DNA from: an uncultured Ruminococcus sp. | Lineage (GTDB): Bacteria > Bacillota > Clostridia > Oscillospirales > Ruminococcaceae | DNA: 22,432 bases | Direction: 5' to 3' | Assembly: GCA_902464115.1 (NCBI GenBank) | Contig: CABQIF010000023.1 | Coordinates: 1 to 22,432, forward strand | Shown: positions 13,007-22,345 of the stretch, piece after piece | How the letters are laid out: each line of letters begins with the position of its first letter | How positions within the stretch are numbered: position 1 is the first letter of the stretch | Notes under the pieces: model-generated | The model's database searches: none | Seen by the model: the letters and a program-made list of their open reading frames with translations, nothing else | Told to the model about the DNA's origin: nothing | Position numbers and translations under genes: made by a program

Positions 13007-14349
13007 CAGAACAACGGAAACAGGCAATTGTCATTGGCGGCGGACTGGCAGGTTGTGAAGCAGCGTGGCAGCTTGCCCAGAACGGCATTGCCATTACGCT
13101 CTACGAACAGAAGCCGGTGCATTATAGTCCGGCACATCATCGGAATGGTCTGGCGGAACTGGTCTGCTCCAACTCGTTGAAAGCAGACCGCTTGGCATCC
13201 GCAGCCGGATTGTTGAAAGCAGAAATGGAACGCATGGGGTCATTGCTGATTCCCTGTGCAAGAAAAACTGCTGTTCCGGCTGGCGGAGCACTGGCAGTCG
13301 ATCGGGATGCTTTTTCCGATTTGGTAACGGAACAAATCCGCTCTCATCCGCTGATTACCTTAGAAACTGCAACCATTGACGAAATCCCAGAGGAAAATGT
13401 TGTCGTTGCAACGGGTCCTCTGACAGAGGGGAAACTTGCGGAACAAATCGAACAGCTTTGCGGCACACGGCTGCGGTTTTTCGATGCGGCTGCACCGATC
13501 GTCAAGTATGAAAGTCTGGATGCGGAAAAGGTCTTTTTTGCTGCCCGTTATGGCAGAGGAACGGCGGACTATATCAACTGCCCGATGAATCAGGAAGAAT
13601 ATGAGGCATTTTATGAGGCTTTAGTGAACGCAGAACGGGCAGAACTGCACGATTGCGACAAGAACTTTTTCCGGGTCTATGAAGGTTGTATGCCGATTGA
13701 GATTCTGGCATCCCGTGGAAAAGATACCATGCGGTTTGGCCCTCTGAAGCCAGTCGGATTGACCGACCCTCGTACTGGTCGCCGTCCGTATGCAGTTATT
13801 CAGCTGCGGCGAGAGAATCAGGAAGGGACGATGTACAACATTGTTGGTTTCCAGACCAACTTGAAATTTGGCGAACAAAAACGGGTCTTTTCCATGATTC
13901 CGGGCTTAGAGCACGCAGAATTTGTGCGGTATGGTGTGATGCATCGGAATTCTTTCTTGGACAGCCCACGGCTGTTGGGGGCAGATTATGCCCTTCGCAG
14001 CAATCCAAATTGTTTCTTTGCAGGGCAGATGACGGGCGTGGAAGGCTATATGGAATCCGCAGCCAGCGGCATTTTGGCTGGTCAGAACTTAGCACGCCGG
14101 ATGCAGGGCAAAGCCCCGCTGATTTTGCCGAGAGAAACGATGATGGGGGCATTGGCTGCCTACATCAGTGATGAAACGGTTGCACAGTTCCAGCCAATGG
14201 GCTGCAATATGGGCATTCTGCCAGAACTGCCGGAACGCATTCGAGATAAGAGAGAAAAATATCAGGCATATGCGAATCGGGCATTGGCAGCATTGGATGC
14301 CTATTTGCAGCAGACTGCGGAGAACACAACCGAGGGGGAAGGGCAATGA
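13003..14349 (+). CDS. trmFO: tRNA m5U54 methyltransferase TrmFO (folate/FAD-dependent)
   Basis: TrmFO makes ribothymidine at tRNA position 54 using methylenetetrahydrofolate and FAD. The 448-residue protein has the FAD-binding IVIGGGLAGCEAAW (9-22), the conserved LVCSNSLK block with Cys55, and EGCMPIE with Cys229, matching the two functionally important cysteines of the family. The C-terminal FAD block GQMTGVEGYMESAASGI is present. GGAGG at 12992-12996 lies 6 nt before ATG 13003. It overlaps topA and plsX by 4 nt each. dprA-topA-trmFO is a conserved Firmicutes order; direct fusion to the plsX cluster is less common. Confidence 0.97.
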   Translation: MTEQRKQAIVIGGGLAGCEAAWQLAQNGIAITLYEQKPVHYSPAHHRNGLAELVCSNSLKADRLASAAGLLKAEMERMGSLLIPCARKTAVPAGGALAVDRDAFSDLVTEQIRSHPLITLETATIDEIPEENVVVATGPLTEGKLAEQIEQLCGTRLRFFDAAAPIVKYESLDAEKVFFAARYGRGTADYINCPMNQEEYEAFYEALVNAERAELHDCDKNFFRVYEGCMPIEILASRGKDTMRFGPLKPVGLTDPRTGRRPYAVIQLRRENQEGTMYNIVGFQTNLKFGEQKRVFSMIPGLEHAEFVRYGVMHRNSFLDSPRLLGADYALRSNPNCFFAGQMTGVEGYMESAASGILAGQNLARRMQGKAPLILPRETMMGALAAYISDETVAQFQPMGCNMGILPELPERIRDKREKYQAYANRALAALDAYLQQTAENTTEGEGQ

Positions 14350-15350
14350 ATATTTTAATCGATGCATTCGGTGGCGATAATGCACCGCTGGAGGTCATCC
14401 AGGGTGCTGTTCGTGCTGTGCAGGAACTGGGTGTGACCGTCACACTGGTTGGAGCAGAAAACCAGATTCGCCAGTGTGCAGAAGAACATCATCTCTCACT
14501 GGACGGACTGCAAATTCTGCACGCTCCGGCAGTGTTCGACATTCATGAAGAACCCAGTACCTTGTTGAAACAGCATGCAGATAGTTCGATGGCAGTTGGA
14601 ATGCAGGCACTGCATGACGGAAACGGAGATGCCTTTGTTTCTGCCGGCAGTACCGGTGCTTTGCTGATGGGTGCAACGTTTCTGGTCAAGCGGATTCGGG
14701 GCGTAAAACGAGCAGCATTAGCACCGATTCTTCCGACAGCAACAACACCATTTATGTTATTGGATGCCGGAGCAAACAATGACTGCCGTCCGGAAATGCT
14801 GGTGCAGTTTGCCGTGATGGGCAGTGCTTATATGGAACGGGTCATGGGCATTCCACAGCCAAAGGTGAAATTGTTGAATGTTGGAGCGGAGGAAACCAAG
14901 GGCAGAGAGTTGGATTTAGAGGCATACCGCCTCTTAGAACAAGCCCCCGTGCATTTTTGTGGAAACGTAGAAGCACGGGAACTGCCGTTCGGGGTTGCAG
15001 ATGTGGTCGTTGCAGATGGATTTACAGGAAACATTGCCTTGAAACTGTATGAAGGCATGGGGAAATTCATGGGCAGCCAGCTGAAAGAGAATATTTTTTC
15101 CGGTGCAAACGGAAAATTGTCCGCACTTTTGGTGCTGCCGAAAATCAAAGCTCTGACCAAAAAGATGGACTATAAAGCTGTAGGCGGTGCAATGATGCTG
15201 GGCGTTCAGAAACCCGTTGTCAAGGCTCACGGCAGTTCCGATGCAACTGCATTTTTCAATGCGATTCGGCAGGCGAGAGATTGTGTTGCCGGGGATATGA
15301 TTGCAGTAATGACAAAGTTCATGCAGCAGGAACAAGTAAAAAAAGCGTAA
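14346..15350 (+). CDS. plsX: Phosphate acyltransferase PlsX
   Basis: PlsX converts acyl-ACP and phosphate to acyl-phosphate, the donor used by PlsY in the first step of phospholipid synthesis; it is a peripheral membrane enzyme. The 334-residue product has the N-terminal DAFGGDNAP (6-14), GSTGALLMGA (101-110), LLDAGANNDCRPE (138-150), and a C-terminal half with VADGFTGNIALKLYEG, all typical. It overlaps trmFO by 4 nt, with a GGGGGAAGG purine run upstream as ribosome binding site. No acpP or fab gene follows; rnc is next after 45 nt. Confidence 0.97.
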   Translation: MNILIDAFGGDNAPLEVIQGAVRAVQELGVTVTLVGAENQIRQCAEEHHLSLDGLQILHAPAVFDIHEEPSTLLKQHADSSMAVGMQALHDGNGDAFVSAGSTGALLMGATFLVKRIRGVKRAALAPILPTATTPFMLLDAGANNDCRPEMLVQFAVMGSAYMERVMGIPQPKVKLLNVGAEETKGRELDLEAYRLLEQAPVHFCGNVEARELPFGVADVVVADGFTGNIALKLYEGMGKFMGSQLKENIFSGANGKLSALLVLPKIKALTKKMDYKAVGGAMMLGVQKPVVKAHGSSDATAFFNAIRQARDCVAGDMIAVMTKFMQQEQVKKA

Positions 15351-15395
15351 CAAGCGTTTTAGATCTTATATGATTACAGAAAGGATTGGGCAGAT

Positions 15396-16091
15396 ATGGA
15401 ACAGGTGCATTTTGAGCAGTTTGAAACAGAAATTCGCTATCATTTTAAGAATCGTCATTTCTTAGTTGAGGCACTGTCACACTCCTCTTATGCCAACGAG
15501 AAGAAAAAGTGCCGCTGCAGCAACGAACGGCTGGAATTTTTGGGGGACAGCGTGCTTTCCATCGTCGTATCCTCTTATTTATTCCATCAGTTTCCGGAAC
15601 TGCCGGAGGGCGAATTGACGAAACTGCGGGCATCTCTGGTTTGTGAGAAGGCGTTGCACGTCTTTGCACAGGAAATTCATTTGGGGGATTACTTGCTGTT
15701 GGGAAAGGGCGAAGAACATACTGGCGGCAGAATGCGTTCCTCGATTTTGGCGGATGCTTTTGAAGCAGTCATCGCAGCCATTTATCTGGATGGCGGCATG
15801 GAAGCCGCAGAACGGCATATTATGCGGTTTATTCCGAAGAATCTGGAACAGCGGGAATCGCTGGGATTCCGGGACTATAAGACGGCATTGCAGGAAGTCA
15901 TTCAGAAGAATCCGGAAGAAAAAGTGGAATATGTTTTGGTGTCGGAGAGCGGCCCAGACCATGCAAAGGCATTTCAAGTGGAAGTCTGCTTAAATTCCAA
16001 CGTGATCGGCGTTGGAACAGGCAGAAGCAAAAAGGCAGCCGAACAGATGGCAGCCAAAGAAGCCCTGCGGCTGATGGGCTATGAAAAATAA
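15396..16091 (+). CDS. rnc: Ribonuclease III
   Basis: RNase III cleaves double-stranded RNA in rRNA maturation and mRNA decay. The 231-residue protein has the signature NERLEFLGDSV (43-53) with its metal-binding Glu and Asp, a second acidic block DAFEAVIAAIYLDGG (about 115-129), and a C-terminal double-stranded RNA binding domain (about 155-229, from DYKTALQEVIQKNPEEKVEY to the GTGRSKKAAEQMAAKEAL helix). AAGGA lies about 11 nt before ATG 15396. Its 3' end overlaps the radical SAM gene by 11 nt. Confidence 0.97.
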   Translation: MEQVHFEQFETEIRYHFKNRHFLVEALSHSSYANEKKKCRCSNERLEFLGDSVLSIVVSSYLFHQFPELPEGELTKLRASLVCEKALHVFAQEIHLGDYLLLGKGEEHTGGRMRSSILADAFEAVIAAIYLDGGMEAAERHIMRFIPKNLEQRESLGFRDYKTALQEVIQKNPEEKVEYVLVSESGPDHAKAFQVEVCLNSNVIGVGTGRSKKAAEQMAAKEALRLMGYEK

Positions 16092-17121
16092 GGGCAACAT
16101 TGCCATTTTTGTTCCACATGCAGGCTGTCCGCATCAATGCAGTTTCTGCGACCAGCGGAAAATCAGTGCAGCACAGCAGATTCCAACCTTGGAACAGGTG
16201 CAGGAAATTTGTCGGCAGGCAATTGCACATCCACGCCGACCAAAACAACTGGAAATTGCCTTTTTTGGCGGCAGTTTTACAGCCATTCCGGAAAAAGAAC
16301 AAAATGCTCTGTTGGAAGCAGTACAGCCATTTTTAGCGATGGAGGGCGTGACAGGGATTCGGATTTCCACCCGTCCCGACTGCATGACACCGGAAATTTT
16401 GCAGCGATTACAGCAGTTTCATGTGACTGCCATTGAACTGGGAGCACAGAGTATGCAGGATGCTGTCTTGCAGAAAAATCATCGGGGACACACGGCACAG
16501 GATGTGCGGAATGCTGCAAAATGGATCACAGCTGCTGGCTTTTCGCTGGGGCTGCAAATGATGATCGGCTTAGACGGCAGCACGCCGGAGCTGGAACAGA
16601 AAACTTTGCAGGAGCTGCTTGCCCTGCATCCGGACACCCTGCGAATCTATCCTCTGGTTGTGCTGAAAGGAACGGAGTTAGCGGAACGGGTGCAGAATGG
16701 CAGTTTTGTCCTGTATGACTGGGAAACCGTTCTGGAACTCTGTGCCGATGCCCTCTGTGCATGTCGGCAGCAGGGTGTGCGAGTCATTCGCTGTGGACTG
16801 CATGCAGAAGATACCGTGCAGTCAGAAGCGGTTGCCGGTTTTTATCATCCGGCATTTCGGGAACTGGTGGAATCCCGGCTGTGTTTACGGGTTCTCAAGC
16901 AGTGGATGCAGCAACATCCGCAGGAAACAACAGCAGAAGTACAGGTCGCTCCTGGCTGGAGCAGTCGGGTTGCCGGGCATCGTGCCTGCAATCGGGCAGC
17001 CTGTCGGGAAGCTGGGGTTTCGCTGCGAATCATAGAATCAGCAGCCATTCCAGCAGGAATGCTGCAAATCGGAAAGGACGGATACGATGTTTTTCAAATC
17101 GCTGGAGCTGCAAGGATTTAA
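16081..17121 (+). CDS. Elp3-like radical SAM protein
   Basis: The 346-residue protein has a radical SAM cluster site C-x3-C-x2-C (Cys16, Cys20, Cys23 in GCPHQCSFCDQ) that should bind a 4Fe-4S cluster and S-adenosylmethionine. FFGGSFTAIP (60-69), IRISTRPDCM and IELGAQSMQD resemble Elp3, but the acetyltransferase domain of Elp3 is absent, so tRNA modification is only a guess. A gene of this type between rnc and smc is a recurring arrangement in Clostridia; its function is not established as far as I know. It overlaps rnc by 11 nt and smc by 35 nt and has no clear ribosome binding site of its own, which suggests coupling to rnc translation. The unusual C-terminal end (SRVAGHRACNRAACREAG) is basic and Cys-containing. 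Confidence 0.88.
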   Translation: MKNKGNIAIFVPHAGCPHQCSFCDQRKISAAQQIPTLEQVQEICRQAIAHPRRPKQLEIAFFGGSFTAIPEKEQNALLEAVQPFLAMEGVTGIRISTRPDCMTPEILQRLQQFHVTAIELGAQSMQDAVLQKNHRGHTAQDVRNAAKWITAAGFSLGLQMMIGLDGSTPELEQKTLQELLALHPDTLRIYPLVVLKGTELAERVQNGSFVLYDWETVLELCADALCACRQQGVRVIRCGLHAEDTVQSEAVAGFYHPAFRELVESRLCLRVLKQWMQQHPQETTAEVQVAPGWSSRVAGHRACNRAACREAGVSLRIIESAAIPAGMLQIGKDGYDVFQIAGAARI

Positions 17122-20100
17122 GTCCTTTCCGGATCGGGTGAAACTGGAATTTGAACAGGGCTTGACCGCCGTGGTTGGCCCCAACGGCAGCGGAAAAAGC
17201 AATATCGGCGATGCGATTCGCTGGGTATTGGGGGAACAGTCCACCAAGCTGCTGCGTGGAAACCGCATGGAAGATGTCATTTTCTCCGGAACAAAACGCC
17301 GGAAACCGTCCGGATTTGCTGCCGTTACCATTCAGCTGGATAACCAAACTGGTCTGTTTGGGGAATCCTACGGGGAAACGATTGCCATTACCCGAAAGCT
17401 TTACCGCAGTGGTGAAAGTGTCTATCAGATCAACGGGAAAGCCGTTCGTCTGAAAGACGTGCAGGAACTACTGATGGATACCGGTATGGGGCGAGATGGC
17501 TATGCGATTATCGGACAGGGACGCATTGCGGAAATTGTCAGCGCACGCAGTACCGACCGCCGAGAGTTGTTTGAAGAGGCAACGGGTGTTTCTAAATTCC
17601 GTTATAAACGGGAAGAAGCCGAGCGAAATTTACAGGCTGCACAGGAAAATTTAGTGCGGTTGCAGGATATTGCAGCGACCTTAGAGGGCAGGGTCGAACC
17701 GCTTCGCCAGCAGGCAGAAGTTGCCAAGCAGTTTTTGAAGCTGTCCGAACAGCAGAAAAAATTGGAACTTTCGCTCTGGATGCAGCAGCTGACTGGTTTA
17801 GACCAAGAAAAAGCCGCCCTGCGAGATACGCTTTTGCAGGCACGTGGCAATGAACAGAATGCCGCACTGGATTTGAAGCAGGCGGATGCGTTGCTGCAAG
17901 AACAATATCGGGAAATGCAGCAGACAACGGTTCGGATTCAGAATCTACGGGAATCGGTACAGCAGGCAGAGGAAACCGCTGCCCAGACACAGGCAGACCT
18001 TGCGGTCTGTGCGAATGAACAGCAGCACAACGAACAGCGGCTGATACAGGTTGCACAGCAGCAAGAAGATGCTGCCGTAGCGGAACAAACTGCCACAGAA
18101 CAGCTGCAAACGCAGCAGGCAGCCATACAAACTTTGCAGGAGCAAAAAGCCGCAGCCGTCAAAGCCTGTCGGGAACAGGAACAACTACAGAAAGAACTTG
18201 CCAAGCAGCTGACAGCCGCAGCCGCAGCCGTGAAAGAAGCAGAAACCAAGCTGCGTACCAGCTATGGCAATCAGAACCATTCTTTTGCAAGGGCAGAAGC
18301 GCTTGCCGCACAAATCGAAACGATACAGGCACAGACGGTTTCGCAGACTGCACAGGCAGCCGCTTTGCAGCAGCAATTGCAGGCAGCCGCTGAAACGGAA
18401 CAGCAGACGATAGACGCTGTTTCGACAGCAGTCGAGGCGGAAACAGCGGTGCGTGTGGCGTTAGAGGCGGCACAGCAGCAACACAAAACGCTTGCAGCCC
18501 ATCTGGAACAGCAGCAAGTACAGAATGCCCAGCGGCAGATGCAGTTGCAGACCGCTCAGCAGCGGTTGCAGTTGTTGCAGGAGATGGAACACAACATGGA
18601 GGGCTATGCAGGCAGTGTCAAGGCAGTTTTGCAGGCAGAGCATAGCAAGCCGCATGGTGTATATGGAACGGTTTCGCAGCTGCTGACAACGGAATCACAA
18701 TATAGTCTGGCAATTGAAACGGCTTTAGGCGGAGCGATGCAAAATATTGTTGTTGCAGATGAAACCGCAGCCAAGGACTGGATTCGCTACCTGAAAACAA
18801 AACGAGCTGGACGGGCAACCTTCCTGCCCTTGACTTCTGTTAAAGGGCAGGTGTTGAAAGAATCCGCAGTCTTGCAGGAAACAGCAGTCATCGGTTTAGC
18901 ATGCGATTTGGTGCAGTATGATGCAAAGTTTCAGAATATTGTGTTCTCTTTGCTGGGACGGATTGTAATTGCAGAAAATCTGGACGATGCCACCCGACTG
19001 GCACAGCGGTACGGCTACCGCTTCCGTATCGTCACGCTGGATGGACAGGTAATTAACGCCGGCGGTTCGTTTACAGGTGGTTCTTCTCAGAAAAAAGGCG
19101 GAATCCTGACCCGAAAGAATGAACAGCTTGCCTTACAGCAGACCATTCAGCAATTACAGGAACAGGTGCAGGCAGATGCGGAGCAGTTCCGCCAGCAGAA
19201 AGCTGCTGTGCAAAAGCAACTGGAACAGGTGCAAACATTGCAGAATCAGCTGCACCACGAACATGCAGAACAGTTATTGGCGGCTGCCCGTGCGGAAACT
19301 GCAAAGAAGCAGTTCCAGCAGCTGCAACAACAGCTTTCAGAACGGCAGCAGCAGCGAAAACAGCTATCCGAACAAGTGGCAGCGTTAAAGGAGCAGCACG
19401 CAATTGCAAAGGCAGAATGGGAGCGAGTACAGGCAGATTTGACCGCCTTACAAGCACAGCAGCAGGAAGCCAAACAGCAGCAGGAAACCTTGTCGGCGGA
19501 ACAAGCAGCCGTTCGGGAACAGCTGACCATCCGTCAGATCACAGCGGCAAAGCTGGAGCAGGCATATTTGAGCCAACGACAGCAAATTACAGAACAACAG
19601 GAACGGTTGCAGCAATGCAGACAGCAGAAACAGCAATTGACAGAAGCAGAAACAGCTTGTCGGAAACGAGCGGTTCAATTGCAGCAGCAGGAACAGGAAC
19701 TGCAAACCAAGCTGACGACCTGTCGGGAACAGATGACCCAACACCGCAAGACCATTGAACAGCTGCAACGGATTCACACAGAACAGGAACAGCGGATTCG
19801 TCAGCAGCAAGAGGGCATTCGGGAGTTAAGTGCTGCACGGGAATGGGCAGCGGCAGAAGTTGCCCAGCTGGAAACAAAACAACATATACTGGAACAGCAG
19901 CGTGATCGGATTGTGCAGCAGATGCGAGAACAATATGATGTGACGTTATCGGAAGCCAATCAGCTGGCAGAGCCGATTGCCAATGAATTGCTTGCCAAGC
20001 AGCAGCTGGAAACGCTCCGCCGACAGATTCGGGCATTGGGGCATGTCAATGTGTCTGCGATCGAAGAATATCAGGAAGTTTCCAAGCAGTGGGAATTTTT

Positions 20101-20644
20101 ATCCGCACAGTTGCAGGATGCCACACAGGCAAAACAGGAACTGGAAACGCTGATTGTACAGCTGACCGCAGAAATGCAGCGAATCTTTACAGAACGGTTT
20201 GCCGGGATCAATCAGGCATTTCAGGAGATTTTCCGGGAACTGTTTGACGGTGGCGAAGCGTCGCTTTCCTTGTCTGACCCGGACGATGTGCTGCATTCTG
20301 GCATTGAAATTCAGGTTGCACCGCCCGGAAAGGTGATTAAAAATCTGATTGCCCTTTCCGGTGGGGAACAGTCATTCGTTGCCATTGCAATTTATTTCGC
20401 CATTTTGCGGCAACGTCCAACGCCGTTTTGCATTATGGATGAAATTGATGCGGCATTAGATGAGGGCAATGTACGGCGGTATGTGCAGTATTTACAACGG
20501 TTTCGGGATACAACGCAGTTTATTTTGATTACCCATCGGCGGATGGCAATGGAAGCGGCAGATGCACTATATGGTGTGACGATGCAGGAAGACGGCATTT
20601 CTCGTCTGCTGTATATGGAACAGGTACAAGAAGCGGAAGCATAA
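17087..20644 (+). CDS. smc: Chromosome segregation ATPase SMC
   Basis: SMC dimers with ScpAB load at ParB sites and extrude DNA loops to organise and segregate the chromosome. The 1185-residue protein has the head motif GPNGSGKSN (Walker A, 31-39), two long coiled coils, a hinge (about 500-650, with GVYGTVSQLL and FTGGSSQKKGG near its end), the signature LSGGEQSF (about 1090) and Walker B region FCIMDEIDAALDEGN (about 1112-1126). Length is normal. The coiled coils are very rich in Gln and Ala: 18 of 50 residues are Gln at 680-729. The start MFFKSLELQGFKSFPD is canonical; AAGGA near 17074 is the ribosome binding site. It overlaps the radical SAM gene by 35 nt and is followed by ftsY after 24 nt. 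Confidence 0.98.
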   Translation: MFFKSLELQGFKSFPDRVKLEFEQGLTAVVGPNGSGKSNIGDAIRWVLGEQSTKLLRGNRMEDVIFSGTKRRKPSGFAAVTIQLDNQTGLFGESYGETIAITRKLYRSGESVYQINGKAVRLKDVQELLMDTGMGRDGYAIIGQGRIAEIVSARSTDRRELFEEATGVSKFRYKREEAERNLQAAQENLVRLQDIAATLEGRVEPLRQQAEVAKQFLKLSEQQKKLELSLWMQQLTGLDQEKAALRDTLLQARGNEQNAALDLKQADALLQEQYREMQQTTVRIQNLRESVQQAEETAAQTQADLAVCANEQQHNEQRLIQVAQQQEDAAVAEQTATEQLQTQQAAIQTLQEQKAAAVKACREQEQLQKELAKQLTAAAAAVKEAETKLRTSYGNQNHSFARAEALAAQIETIQAQTVSQTAQAAALQQQLQAAAETEQQTIDAVSTAVEAETAVRVALEAAQQQHKTLAAHLEQQQVQNAQRQMQLQTAQQRLQLLQEMEHNMEGYAGSVKAVLQAEHSKPHGVYGTVSQLLTTESQYSLAIETALGGAMQNIVVADETAAKDWIRYLKTKRAGRATFLPLTSVKGQVLKESAVLQETAVIGLACDLVQYDAKFQNIVFSLLGRIVIAENLDDATRLAQRYGYRFRIVTLDGQVINAGGSFTGGSSQKKGGILTRKNEQLALQQTIQQLQEQVQADAEQFRQQKAAVQKQLEQVQTLQNQLHHEHAEQLLAAARAETAKKQFQQLQQQLSERQQQRKQLSEQVAALKEQHAIAKAEWERVQADLTALQAQQQEAKQQQETLSAEQAAVREQLTIRQITAAKLEQAYLSQRQQITEQQERLQQCRQQKQQLTEAETACRKRAVQLQQQEQELQTKLTTCREQMTQHRKTIEQLQRIHTEQEQRIRQQQEGIRELSAAREWAAAEVAQLETKQHILEQQRDRIVQQMREQYDVTLSEANQLAEPIANELLAKQQLETLRRQIRALGHVNVSAIEEYQEVSKQWEFLSAQLQDATQAKQELETLIVQLTAEMQRIFTERFAGINQAFQEIFRELFDGGEASLSLSDPDDVLHSGIEIQVAPPGKVIKNLIALSGGEQSFVAIAIYFAILRQRPTPFCIMDEIDAALDEGNVRRYVQYLQRFRDTTQFILITHRRMAMEAADALYGVTMQEDGISRLLYMEQVQEAEA

Positions 20645-20668
20645 AAACCAGAAGAAAGGGTGTTGAAC

Positions 20669-22345
20669 ATGGGCTTTTTTGGAAGAAAGAAGGACAAAGA
20701 AAAAGCGAAAGAAAAGAAAGGCGGTCTGTTCGGCTGGATGAAGCGGAAGCAGGCAGACGAGCCGGAACGAGAAGCACAGATTGTTGAACCAGAATCGGAA
20801 ACAGATACCGATGATGTTGCAGCCCAGATGCTGGCAGAGCGGGAGGCAGCCCGTCAGGCAGAAACAGAACAGTGGCGAGAAGAAGCAGAGGCAGAAATTG
20901 CAGCCGACCAAGCGGAAGCAGCTGCTCTTGCTGCAAAGGCAGCACAGGACGAATTGCTGACAGAAGAGGAAGATTCCGAAGCAGATGCAGAGGACGAGGA
21001 AGACGAAGACGACGAAGAACCGATTGCTGTAACATTCCAGCCGGAAGAGGTTAATTCAGAAACAGAAGAAACTGAACCAAAAGAAGTTACAGAGTCGGAA
21101 ACGGTAGAATCTGAACCGGAGGAAGTTACAGAGCCGGAAACGGTGGAATCTAAGCCGGAAGAAGTTACAGAGTCGGAAACGGTGGAATCTGAGTTGGAAG
21201 AAGTTACAGAGTCGGAAACGGTAGAATCTGAACCGGAGGAAGTTACAGAGCCGGAAACGGTGGAATCTAAGCCGGAAGAAGTTGTAGAACCGGAAACGGT
21301 AGAAACTGAACCGGAAGAAGTTGCAGAGCCGGAAACGGTAGAAGCTGAGCCGGAAGAACTCGAAGAGCCAGAAGCAGAAGTATCCGAACCAGAAGAACCC
21401 CAAGAACCAGAAAAAAAGAAGAAAAAGGGATTCTTTGAAAAGATTCGGGATGGACTCAAAAAGACCAAAGATTCTGTCATTGCAAAAATGCAGCTGGTTT
21501 TGAATGCCTTTACCAAGATCGATGAAGACTTGTTTGACCAGCTTGAAGAAACCATGATCATGGGCGATATGGGGGCAGAAACTTCGATTGAAATCTGTGA
21601 CCAGCTTCGCAAGCGAGTGAAAGAACGTGGCATCACCGACCCAAAACAGATTATGGGACTGATTCAGGAAATCATCGGTGAAATGTTAGGTGAAGACCAG
21701 ACCTTGCAGTTACAGACCAAGCCGTCTGTAATTATGGTCATCGGTGTCAATGGTGCTGGGAAAACAACCACCATTGGCAAGCTGTGCCATCAGTTGAAAG
21801 AAGACGGTAAGAAAGTCATCGTTGCCGCTGCCGACACTTTCCGTGCTGCTGCCATCGACCAGCTGGAAGTCTGGACAGACCGGGCAGGTGTGGAACTGGT
21901 CAAGCATGCAGAGGGTTCTGACCCAGCAGCAGTTGTTTATGATGCCATCGAAGCCGCAAAGGCAAGAAATTGTGATGTTCTGATTTGTGACACTGCCGGA
22001 CGGTTGCACAATAAGAAAAATCTGATGCAGGAACTTGCAAAAATCAACCGCATCATAGAAAATAAAGCAGCTGGTTGTGATAAGGAAATCTTGTTGGTAC
22101 TGGATGCAACCACCGGACAGAATGCTGTCAATCAGGCACGTCTGTTCAAAGAAGTTGCAGACATTACCGGAATTGTTCTGACGAAACTGGATGGCACTGC
22201 CAAGGGCGGTATCATTGTTTCCATCAAGAACGAACTGGAAATTCCGGTCAAGTTAATTGGAGTCGGCGAAAAGATCGATGACTTGCAGCCATTCCATGCG
22301 AGAGATTTTGTCAACGCCCTGTTTGAAACGGAGGAACGAAAGTAA
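20669..22345 (+). CDS. ftsY: Signal recognition particle receptor FtsY
   Basis: FtsY is the membrane-associated GTPase that receives the SRP-ribosome complex for co-translational protein targeting. The 558-residue protein starts MGFFGRKKDKEK, followed by a long acidic A region (about 30-245) including eight 13-residue repeats, then the N domain and the G domain: GVNGAGKTTT (about 358-367), DTFRAAA, DTAGR, TKLDGTAKGG and GVGEKIDDLQPF. GAAAGGG at 20654-20660 sets the start at ATG 20669; GTG 20660 is in frame but overlaps this site. The A region is unusually long for a Firmicute. Its stop overlaps the rdgB start by 1 nt. Confidence 0.97.
   Translation: MGFFGRKKDKEKAKEKKGGLFGWMKRKQADEPEREAQIVEPESETDTDDVAAQMLAEREAARQAETEQWREEAEAEIAADQAEAAALAAKAAQDELLTEEEDSEADAEDEEDEDDEEPIAVTFQPEEVNSETEETEPKEVTESETVESEPEEVTEPETVESKPEEVTESETVESELEEVTESETVESEPEEVTEPETVESKPEEVVEPETVETEPEEVAEPETVEAEPEELEEPEAEVSEPEEPQEPEKKKKKGFFEKIRDGLKKTKDSVIAKMQLVLNAFTKIDEDLFDQLEETMIMGDMGAETSIEICDQLRKRVKERGITDPKQIMGLIQEIIGEMLGEDQTLQLQTKPSVIMVIGVNGAGKTTTIGKLCHQLKEDGKKVIVAAADTFRAAAIDQLEVWTDRAGVELVKHAEGSDPAAVVYDAIEAAKARNCDVLICDTAGRLHNKKNLMQELAKINRIIENKAAGCDKEILLVLDATTGQNAVNQARLFKEVADITGIVLTKLDGTAKGGIIVSIKNELEIPVKLIGVGEKIDDLQPFHARDFVNALFETEERK
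21083..21394 (+). repeat. Eight tandem 39-bp coding repeats in ftsY
   Basis: Eight 39-bp units encode the 13-residue motif E-V-T-E-[SP]-E-T-V-E-S-[EK]-P-E, the last two or three diverged. Units 1-2 (21083-21160) and 4-5 (21200-21277) are identical in sequence, and the match runs 6 nt further, so about 84 bp are repeated at an offset of 117 bp (three units). This points to a recent slippage or unequal-exchange duplication inside an older array. Confidence 0.95.

Noticed and set aside
20660..20668. GTG 20660 as ftsY start
   Set aside because: It overlaps the GAAAGGG ribosome binding site, which is correctly spaced for ATG 20669.
20854..21636. 260-aa Ser/Thr-rich minus-strand frame opposite ftsY
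   Set aside because: It is the complement of the acidic repeat region, where GAA/GAG codons read as TTC/CTC or Ser codons; no ribosome binding site and ftsY is certain.
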